In this document: piece after piece, positions 41,404 to 46,823 of the stretch
How the letters are laid out: the number at the start of each line of letters is the position of its first letter
How positions within the stretch are numbered: position 1 is the stretch's first letter
Source: Phycisphaerae bacterium
Lineage (GTDB): Bacteria > Planctomycetota > Phycisphaerae > Sedimentisphaerales > Anaerohalosphaeraceae
NCBI GenBank assembly: GCA_018433925.1
Contig: JAHDQI010000070.1
Span: 1 to 46,823 of the forward strand
Direction: 5' to 3'
DNA length: 46,823 nucleotides
Position numbers and translations under genes: made by a program
The notes under the pieces: model-generated
The model's database searches: none
The model's input: only the letters and a program-made list of their open reading frames with translations
Told to the model about the DNA's origin: nothing

Positions 41404-41813
41404 AGCAGGGTTCCTTTCCTTAAATCAAATCCTTGACCATTCCTGCGGCAGGGTCCGGAACAATGCCTGCGGAGCCGCGCCGAGAGCATGTGACGCGCCG
41501 GCCGACCCGAAAGCAAAGGGAACATGTGAACCCGAAGAACTGTTTGTTGTGAGGGCACTTTGTATGGCAGAAACCGTAAACACATAAACCCATATTCTTC
41601 AACCGCATAACAATAGAAATGACGGCCGCGAATAAAGTTTTCTCTCCTGCGTCGAGCCGGTTTTCGCAACCCGGCACGGCCGATCATTCCAACTCATCCT
41701 GAGTATGATCCAACACATGAAAAAAGCAAGCGTTTTCTTTCACTGGGGGGAAAAAACCCTCAAAATCTTGTATCGCCCGGGCAATTCCCGCTGCCGAGAA
41801 GACAAAATCATCG
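41404..41813. other. Intergenic region, no gene recognised
   Basis: Together with the next two entries this 488-base gap lies between the isomerase gene and the lipocalin gene, which diverge. Its first part presumably carries the isomerase promoter, but no clear -10/-35 pair stands out. Short reading frames here lack ribosome binding sites and family-like sequence, for example a 33-codon frame at 41717. Nothing else is recognised. Confidence 0.4.
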
Positions 41814-41819
41814 TATAAT
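41814..41819 (+). promoter_or_regulatory. Probable -10 element of the lipocalin gene
   Basis: A perfect TATAAT with CTGCCG as only a poor -35 partner (41791-41796, 17 bases before). It is likely the start of the lipocalin transcript because the strong ribosome binding site AAGGAG lies downstream at 41879-41886. Confidence 0.5.
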
Positions 41820-41837
41820 CGGCATCAGAACCCAAAA

Positions 41838-41861
41838 AGCCGCCGATAGCGGCTATTTTTT
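41838..41861 (+). terminator. Hairpin plus T-run in the leader of the lipocalin gene
   Basis: AGCCGC-CGATA-GCGGCT then ATTTTTTAT. No plus-strand gene lies upstream, and it follows the -10 box by only 18 bases, so it lies at the start of the lipocalin mRNA. It may act as a conditional terminator (attenuator), or stop antisense transcripts. Confidence 0.6.
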
Positions 41862-41891
41862 ATCTTTTATCTTTTTGGAAAGGAGTTTCCG

Positions 41892-42422
41892 ATGGCTTAC
41901 CGATTTCTCCTGGGCGGTTTAGTCTGCGGTCTGCTGGCTGTTTTGTCCGGTTGCGGGTCTATTCCCGCCGGCGTGGAGCCGGTGGGCGACTTTGAAATCG
42001 ACCGATACCTCGGCACCTGGTATGAGATCGCCCGGCTCGATCACTCCTTTGAACGGGGTCTAAGTCATGTCACGGCCGAGTACACCGCCCTGCCGGACGG
42101 CCGAATCGGGGTACGCAACCGGGGATATAACGCGGCCAAAGAAAAATGGTCCGAAGCGACAGCCAAGGCCAGGTTCGCGGGCGACCCGACCGTGGGCAGT
42201 CTGCGGGTAACCTTCTTTTGGCCGTTCAGCGCCGGATATCATATCATCGCCCTCGATCGGCAGAACTACGAATACGCGATGGTTTGCTCCAACAGCCGCA
42301 ACTATCTCTGGATCCTCGCGCGAAAGCCCGTGCTGGAAGCCGAACCGCTCGAACGCCTTGTGCAGCAGGCCAAGGCCTGGGGCTTTGCGACAGAGGCCTT
42401 GATCTTTCCGAGCCATGAATAG
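41892..42422 (+). CDS. blc: Blc-type lipocalin lipoprotein
   Basis: A 176-residue outer-membrane lipocalin. Lipobox LSGC (Cys21), then the family motif GTWYEIARLDHSFERGL (41-57), the motif 2 region with VRNRGYN and the motif 3 with SNSRNYLWILARKP. Blc proteins bind fatty acids and lysophospholipids and are induced by envelope stress or stationary phase. The ribosome binding site AAGGAG is strong. Converges with the sugar kinase gene, 8 bases apart. Confidence 0.95.
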   Translation: MAYRFLLGGLVCGLLAVLSGCGSIPAGVEPVGDFEIDRYLGTWYEIARLDHSFERGLSHVTAEYTALPDGRIGVRNRGYNAAKEKWSEATAKARFAGDPTVGSLRVTFFWPFSAGYHIIALDRQNYEYAMVCSNSRNYLWILARKPVLEAEPLERLVQQAKAWGFATEALIFPSHE

Positions 42423-42430
42423 CCGCGGGT

Positions 42431-43510
42431 TTATCGCTTGACGCGAGCGTTGCCTTCCCAGATGCTCCAGATCTGCTCCTCGTCGGCCGGGTGCGAATAA
42501 TCGGTCAGCAGCGTGGTCACCAGCGCGCCGTTGGCCCAGCCGAACTGGGCCCACTTTTCCGGCGGCCAGCCCTTGAGAATGGCGTAGAGCATACCGCCGA
42601 CAAAGCCGTCTCCGCCGCCGATGCGGTCAAGCACCGTAATCTGACGCGGCTCGATGACGTGCCAGTTGCCGCCTTCGGCCAGGATCGCCCCCCACAGGTG
42701 GCAATTGACGCTGACGACCTGCCGCAGCGTAGTGGCGAAGACCTGGGCGTTGGGATAGGCCTTTTTGACATTGTTGATCATGCCTTTGAAGCTGTCGATC
42801 TTGGCGGCGATGTCTTGGCCGCCCGCTTCCGGCCCCTCGATGCCGAGGGCAAGCTGAAAATCCTCCTCGTTGCCTACGAGGATATCCGAAACCGAGGCGA
42901 TTTCTTTGAAGATGCCGGCCAACTCGCTTTTGCGGTCTTTCCAGAAGGAGGCCCGATAGTTCAGGTCAAACGAGATGCGCGTGCCGTGTTTTTTGGCCGC
43001 CCGCGCCAGCTCAAGACAAAACGTGCCGGTTTCGGGCGACAAGGCCCCGATCAGGCCGGAGATATGCACGATCTGTACGCCTTCTTTGCCGAAAAGACGC
43101 TCGAGGTCGAAATCGTTGACGTTGAGAGTTCGGCCGACCTCGCCGGCCCGGTCGTTATGCACCCGCGGTCCGCGGCTTCCGGTGCCGCTGTCGGCGAGGT
43201 TGAACTGGTGGCGATAGCCCCAGGGGCCGCCCTGATCGACCTCTTTGGCCTCCACATCCATGTGCCGTCCGGCCAGGTTATCTTTGATGAACTGGGCGAT
43301 GGGGCTGCCCTTGACGAAGGTGGTCAGGACCTTGACCGGCAGACCGAGACAGGAGGCCACGCTGGCTACGTTGGTCTCGGCGCTGGTCGCCTGCATGAAG
43401 AGGGGGCCGGGGCAGTGCATCGGCTGGCCGTTGGCCGGCGTCAGCCGCACGCCCATGCTCGTCGGAACCACAAGACAATATTTGCACTCTTTCTTCAGTT
43501 CAATCGCCAT
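42431..43510 (-). CDS. PfkB family carbohydrate kinase (KdgK-like)
   Basis: A 359-residue ribokinase-fold sugar kinase. The active-site GGGDGF motif with catalytic Asp301 lies in a canonical DRIGGGDGFVGGMLYAI stretch; the N-terminal part has the second PfkB signature only weakly, and CLELARAAKKHGTRISFDLNYRASFW is typical of 2-keto-3-deoxygluconate kinases. This fits uronate or pectin sugar breakdown, but no other such gene lies in the window, so the substrate is a guess. AAAGGA precedes the ATG. Confidence 0.9.
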   Translation of the reverse strand: MAIELKKECKYCLVVPTSMGVRLTPANGQPMHCPGPLFMQATSAETNVASVASCLGLPVKVLTTFVKGSPIAQFIKDNLAGRHMDVEAKEVDQGGPWGYRHQFNLADSGTGSRGPRVHNDRAGEVGRTLNVNDFDLERLFGKEGVQIVHISGLIGALSPETGTFCLELARAAKKHGTRISFDLNYRASFWKDRKSELAGIFKEIASVSDILVGNEEDFQLALGIEGPEAGGQDIAAKIDSFKGMINNVKKAYPNAQVFATTLRQVVSVNCHLWGAILAEGGNWHVIEPRQITVLDRIGGGDGFVGGMLYAILKGWPPEKWAQFGWANGALVTTLLTDYSHPADEEQIWSIWEGNARVKR

Positions 43511-43576
43511 AGGATCATCCTTTCCTAATCTGCACCCGGCCGACCGGCCGTTCGATTCCTGTTTGTTTTCGCCCCC

Positions 43577-43605
43577 TTTTTACCCGCTAAAACGCGGACA
43601 ATCAA
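43577..43605 (-). promoter_or_regulatory. Promoter of the PfkB kinase gene
   Basis: On the minus strand TTGATT (43600-43605) and TAAAAA (43577-43582) are 17 bases apart. The 322-base gap 43511-43832 also holds a TATACT (43793-43798) likely used for the sigma factor gene, without a convincing -35 box. Confidence 0.5.
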
Positions 43606-43832
43606 GCGCATTTTGAAGTTGCCGTCCCCGAAGGTCCTGTATGCATCGGAGAGGATGCGACAAACGACCGACGGATTCGAAAAAAAAGTGTAAATCAGCG
43701 ATGAAGCCCCTTTTTGGCCTCCAAATGCTGAAATTTCCGAAAAAATAAAAACAACCTCCTTTTCCATACGGCAAAACCCCCCTGCCGGCCGTTATACTGT
43801 TGGACCATCGATGGAACCGGCGTTAAGGCAGG

Positions 43833-44387
43833 ATGATGCGGACAGCGGACGATCACAAACTGTTGCGGCAATCAAAACAGGGCGACCGGGCGGCCTTTGA
43901 GACCCTCTACGCCCGATACCTCGACTGCCTGCTGTCTATTGCGATGAACCTGCTCGGCGATGCGGCCGCGGCCGAGGACGTGGTGCAGGAGGTCTTTGTC
44001 AAGTTTACCGAGTCGCTGCCGCATTTTACACTTCGCGGTTCGCTCAAAGGATACCTGGCGACGTGCGCGGCCAACCGGGCCCGGGACGTGCTTCGCCAAC
44101 GGCAGCGCCGGCAGGACAGAACCCTGGATGCGGCCGAGGGAGTCCCCGACGGCGGCCGCGGGCCGATCGACCTGGCCGAAAGCAGCGAACAACTGCTGCT
44201 TCTGCGGAAGGGCCTGGGCGCCCTGCCTTATGAGCAGCGCGAAGTGATCACCCTGCGGCACCACGGCGGGCTGAAATTCAAAGAGATTGCCGCCCTGCAG
44301 GAGACCGCCATTCAGACCGTTCAGAGCCGCTACGCTTATGGAATGGAAAAACTTCGGGTTCTTTTGAACGGCGAGGTAGCACAATGA
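43833..44387 (+). CDS. ECF-type RNA polymerase sigma factor
   Basis: A 184-residue sigma-70 family factor with regions 2 and 4 only. Region 2 (about 22-95) has FETLYARYLDCLLSIA and AEDVVQEVFVKF; region 4 (about 125-178) has LPYEQREVITLRHHGGLKFKEIA and the HTH TAIQTVQSRYAYGMEKL. It directs transcription in response to an envelope or stress signal. Its stop codon overlaps the start of the coupled gene below by 4 bases, the usual arrangement for a sigma factor and its membrane anti-sigma factor. Confidence 0.95.
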   Translation: MMRTADDHKLLRQSKQGDRAAFETLYARYLDCLLSIAMNLLGDAAAAEDVVQEVFVKFTESLPHFTLRGSLKGYLATCAANRARDVLRQRQRRQDRTLDAAEGVPDGGRGPIDLAESSEQLLLLRKGLGALPYEQREVITLRHHGGLKFKEIAALQETAIQTVQSRYAYGMEKLRVLLNGEVAQ

Positions 44388-46090
44388 CACAGGAAAACCT
44401 GGAAAAACTGATTGAGCAACTGCGGTACGAAAGCAGTCCCCAAGTCAAAGAACGCGTGCGCGGGGCCATTGACCGCGCCTGGAACCAACAGAATTTCGGG
44501 CAGGATTCGAAAGAGACCCTGCCTTTATGGAGAATCGTTATGAACAGTCCAAAAACAAAATTCGCAATCGCGGCGGTCCTCGTTATCGCCGTAGTACTCG
44601 GAGTCCTCCCCTTCCTGAAACAAGCCGCGCCCCCGACCTTTGCCGAGGTCATCAGTCCCCTCATGCACGCCGAGACGGTGGTCCTGACCATCATCGTGGG
44701 GCCGGAGGACTCCGGCGCGGAAATTCAGGACAGGATCAAGGGCAACCGGATTCGGCGAACCGTCAAAGGCATCCAGGAAAACATCAGCATTATCGACCTG
44801 GAGACCTCCCAAGTGCTGGCGTTGGATCCGGGCAGCAAAACCGCCGTCTTTATGGAGCTGGAAAACCTGCCCAAAATTCCCAACTACATGGAGCACCTGC
44901 GTAATATCATTACCGTTCTCGAAGAAACCGAAGGCGTGACCATCGAATACCTCGAACAGCATCAGCTCGACGGCCAACGAGTGCTCGGATACCACGTCAC
45001 CTACCCCGGCGGCGAGATTTACATCTGGGCCGACCCGGTCACCTATGCCCCCGTGCAGATCGATCAGTACGAAGGCCAAATGACAATCCTCTGCAAGGAC
45101 ATGCAGTTTGATGTGCCGATGGAGGAGGCCCTCTTCAGCATGGAAGTGCCCGAAGGATACACCCGGCAGGATGTCTCGCTCGATCTGCGCAGCGGCACCG
45201 AGGAAAACTTCATCAAGGGCCTGCGCCTGTGGGCCGAGCATGTCGGCGACGGGTACTTTCCTGAAGATGTGCGGGTGGAGGCGTTTATCAAAAACGCCCC
45301 GATGTTGGGCCAGAAACTGGAGGCCTCCGGCCTGTCCGATCAGGAACAAACGGAAATCGGGATGGCCCTTAGCCGACATCTCCTGTTCATCCGATTCTTC
45401 CGGGGCGAGGGCGAGTGGGTTTATAACGGCAGGGATATACAGTACGGCGACGCCGAGACCCCCGTCTTCTGGTATAAACCCCGCGGCAGCCAGACATGGC
45501 GGGTCATCTACGGCGACCTGCGCGTGGAAGACACCGCCGAGGAAGACCTGCCGACGCTCATGACAGACGAAGAACGGGCCGCCCATAAGCAGGCGTACCC
45601 GGCCCCGGAAATCACAACCTTCACGGGTACGGAAAAAGCCGTCTGGCATTTTGGGCCGGACGGGCGGATTGAAGTGCATTCGGAGGTGACGATTGTCTCC
45701 GGGCCGGAAGATGCCGAGATCCTGCCCATTACTCTGCCGTATGCGGAAGGTGTATTAAAGCAGGTGCTGGCCGGCGACACTGAACCGGCCTTTGATGCAG
45801 GCCAGGAGGCGGGGCAATACACCATTGCTCTGCCTGCCGAACCGATTGATCCGCTCACGTGCATCTGGTCTTTGCCGCTGGATGCGGTGGATATCAAAGA
45901 CGGCAATTATCACGTGCGCCTGCAGGGCCTGATTCCGGTTACAGGATTCAAATTACAGGTGATTCTCGAACCGGGCTGCGGCCTGACCTCGACATTCTTT
46001 ACCGAAGCAAGTTTTGAACCGTTCAAAGCGACTTTCCCGGAGCCCAAGACAAGCTTCGGAACCTGGCACGGTCTGCAAGACGCCCGGTAA
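44384..46090 (+). CDS. Membrane anti-sigma-factor-like protein with LolA/RseB-like exterior part
   Basis: A 568-residue single-pass protein, coupled to the ECF sigma gene. Residues 1-58 are cytoplasmic and basic/polar, residues 59-77 a membrane helix (AIAAVLVIAVVLGVLPFL), and the long periplasmic part begins with PPTFAEVISPLMHAETVV, a start typical of LolA- and RseB-like sensor domains in Phycisphaerae. A clear zinc-binding anti-sigma motif (HxxxCxxC) is not visible in the cytoplasmic part, so anti-sigma function rests on context. Residues from about 420 form an extra beta domain. The large, unknown C-terminal part may sense lipids or lipoproteins. Confidence 0.8.
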   Translation: MTQENLEKLIEQLRYESSPQVKERVRGAIDRAWNQQNFGQDSKETLPLWRIVMNSPKTKFAIAAVLVIAVVLGVLPFLKQAAPPTFAEVISPLMHAETVVLTIIVGPEDSGAEIQDRIKGNRIRRTVKGIQENISIIDLETSQVLALDPGSKTAVFMELENLPKIPNYMEHLRNIITVLEETEGVTIEYLEQHQLDGQRVLGYHVTYPGGEIYIWADPVTYAPVQIDQYEGQMTILCKDMQFDVPMEEALFSMEVPEGYTRQDVSLDLRSGTEENFIKGLRLWAEHVGDGYFPEDVRVEAFIKNAPMLGQKLEASGLSDQEQTEIGMALSRHLLFIRFFRGEGEWVYNGRDIQYGDAETPVFWYKPRGSQTWRVIYGDLRVEDTAEEDLPTLMTDEERAAHKQAYPAPEITTFTGTEKAVWHFGPDGRIEVHSEVTIVSGPEDAEILPITLPYAEGVLKQVLAGDTEPAFDAGQEAGQYTIALPAEPIDPLTCIWSLPLDAVDIKDGNYHVRLQGLIPVTGFKLQVILEPGCGLTSTFFTEASFEPFKATFPEPKTSFGTWHGLQDAR

Positions 46091-46111
46091 CCCAACGAAA
46101 TCTCCCACACA

Positions 46112-46139
46112 AGCCGGGCCCCAGCGCCCGGCTTTTTTT
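46112..46139 (+). terminator. Intrinsic terminator of the sigma/anti-sigma operon
   Basis: AGCCGGGC / GCCCGGCT with a 6-base loop, followed by TTTTTT. It is 21 bases after the stop codon at 46090. Confidence 0.92.
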
Positions 46140-46240
46140 ATGGACACCCAATATCCGGCTCAAGTCCATTACACAAAAGCCAGTGACGCCCACAGGGACA
46201 AGACAAGGCAGGTGCCGGATGAGTGGATGGGGGAGCAGAT

Positions 46241-46771
46241 TTATTCACAGAATTTCTCAAAAAGCTTTGGGCAGATCCTCTTCATTGTTTCAGGTTTATT
46301 TTCTTGCCAATTGAATTCTATTGCTGGATATTTCCCCTCCCTTGTTGTAAAATTCTCATCATCTATAAACTCATATAAATCTTTACCAGTATTGCTTTCA
46401 AATGCCTGTAAAGCAACATACCAAAAGGCTTCAAACTCATAGAAATCCTGCCCTTCGACCACTTCATCAATTATTGAATCAGGGCTCTCTTTAGCCTTTT
46501 TGTATGTGTTTTCTCCACGGGAAACCACCCAACACCGGAAGTATTCAAAACAATCATCAGAACAGCCCCCATTCATGATATATGCAGCACACCACATCTC
46601 AGACGTATAGGTGTCATACAATAATTTGTCCGTTCTTAAACGGAAACCAATGATTTCTTCTGGAGATAATTTTTGCAGTTCACGTATCAAGCATAATTCC
46701 TGCTCATCTTGGTTTTTAGATTCAATTAAAGAATTCTGTATAAGATTCCAAAATTGTTGCTCATCCATCAT
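46241..46771 (-). CDS. DUF4240 domain protein in an AT-rich island
   Basis: A 176-residue protein with the DUF4240 pattern: MMDEQQFWNLIQNSL at the start, then CLIRELQKLSPEEIIGFRLR and FEYFRCWVVSRGENTYKKA. Relatives are found in many bacteria, often as stand-alone genes or near polymorphic toxin loci, and their role is unknown. The base composition differs sharply from the rest of the window: a 60-base stretch (46321-46380) has only 19 G/C. It is likely foreign DNA. The frame stays open to the window edge, so the ATG at 46771 (ATGATG) is chosen by family resemblance; no ribosome binding site is seen. Confidence 0.82.
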   Translation of the reverse strand: MMDEQQFWNLIQNSLIESKNQDEQELCLIRELQKLSPEEIIGFRLRTDKLLYDTYTSEMWCAAYIMNGGCSDDCFEYFRCWVVSRGENTYKKAKESPDSIIDEVVEGQDFYEFEAFWYVALQAFESNTGKDLYEFIDDENFTTREGKYPAIEFNWQENKPETMKRICPKLFEKFCE

Positions 46772-46823
46772 CGTACTGATTTTTTTTAGCGAAGAAGGAT
46801 CGATTAATTTTTTTTGTCTTTGC
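46761..46823 (-). CDS. Possible end of an upstream gene, overlapping the DUF4240 gene (cut by window edge)
   Basis: On the minus strand a 20-codon frame from the edge (ending NQYDDG, then TGA at 46761-46763) overlaps the start of the DUF4240 gene by 11 bases. It is rich in Lys and Asn like the AT-rich island. A short overlap would suit a two-gene unit such as toxin-immunity, but 20 codons cannot show it. The DUF4240 frame is itself open here, so only one of the two can be the true reading. Confidence 0.25.
   Translation of the reverse strand, partial: AKTKKINRSFFAKKNQYDDG

Noticed and set aside
41717-41818. 33-codon plus-strand frame before the lipocalin gene
   Set aside because: No ribosome binding site, and its end overlaps the likely lipocalin -10 box.
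42491-43528. 345-codon plus-strand frame opposite the PfkB kinase
   Set aside because: The opposite strand has the GGGDGF active site and a ribosome binding site; this frame has neither.
43525-43767. Minus-strand 80-codon frame upstream of the kinase, near an AAGGAGG sequence
   Set aside because: The AAGGAGG lies inside the frame after its ATG, not before it, and no start codon follows at the proper distance. The protein resembles nothing I know.
44525-45679. 384-codon minus-strand frame opposite the anti-sigma-like gene
   Set aside because: The plus-strand gene is coupled to the sigma factor and ends in a terminator; the antisense frame has no support.
1-46823. CRISPR arrays, tRNA or rRNA genes, insertion sequences and prophage genes
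   Set aside because: I looked for regularly spaced repeats, tRNA-like cloverleaf blocks, transposase genes with terminal repeats and phage genes, and found none.

Overview
The window looks like a chromosomal stretch from an anaerobic, Gram-negative member of the PVC superphylum, most likely a planctomycete of the Phycisphaerae (Sedimentisphaerales-like). The reasons are a PEP-CTERM sorted protein, an OmcB-like DUF11 repeat lipoprotein, an ECF sigma factor translationally coupled to a large one-pass anti-sigma-like protein, many lipoproteins, a TolC/MacAB-type efflux operon, and an orange-protein (ORP) type iron-sulfur operon typical of anaerobes. This placement is inferred from gene content; there is no rRNA gene in the window to confirm it. 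Promoters of the sigma-70 type (TTGNNN-16/18-TATAAT) and GGAG-type ribosome binding sites are easy to see throughout. No tRNA, rRNA, CRISPR array, insertion sequence or phage gene was found.

Layout. 1-5250: the start of a secreted protein, a PilT-type ATPase, thiC under a TPP riboswitch with a terminator, a divergent YSC84-like lipoprotein, then an M24 peptidase coupled to a hypoxanthine phosphoribosyltransferase. 5251-14100: an orphan terminator, a rhomboid protease, an SH3b-repeat secreted protein, and on the other strand purD, a giant AsmA-like protein and an MscS channel. 14324-21890: an OmcB-like envelope protein, rmuC, a gluconolactonase-glutathione peroxidase fusion, fucU, a calcineurin-like phosphoesterase and a PEP-CTERM protein.

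21924-26970: one seven-gene operon transcribed leftwards (DUF89 phosphatase, DUF5320 coiled-coil protein, ORP/NifX-like protein, two MinD-type ATPases with inserted ferredoxin domains, a MrpORP fusion ATPase, DUF134 regulator). Its promoter carries a 24-bp palindrome between and over its core elements. This looks like an Fe-S/metal-cluster assembly system with its own regulator. 27172-31781: four exported proteins in a row (serpin, two tandem DUF4139-like paralogues, a BamE-like coiled-coil protein), an uncharacterised envelope operon. 32005-33306: an Rrf2 regulator with its own operator and a TauE/SafE exporter.

33409-46823: a Gfo/Idh/MocA oxidoreductase, a four-gene TolC/MFP/ABC efflux operon, cspA, a SlyD-like isomerase, a Blc-type lipocalin with a possible attenuator in its leader, a PfkB sugar kinase, the ECF sigma/anti-sigma pair, and finally an AT-rich DUF4240 gene that differs strongly in composition from the rest and was probably acquired. 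The best candidates for new biology are the ORP operon with its palindromic operator, the serpin-DUF4139 operon, and the lactonase-peroxidase fusion.
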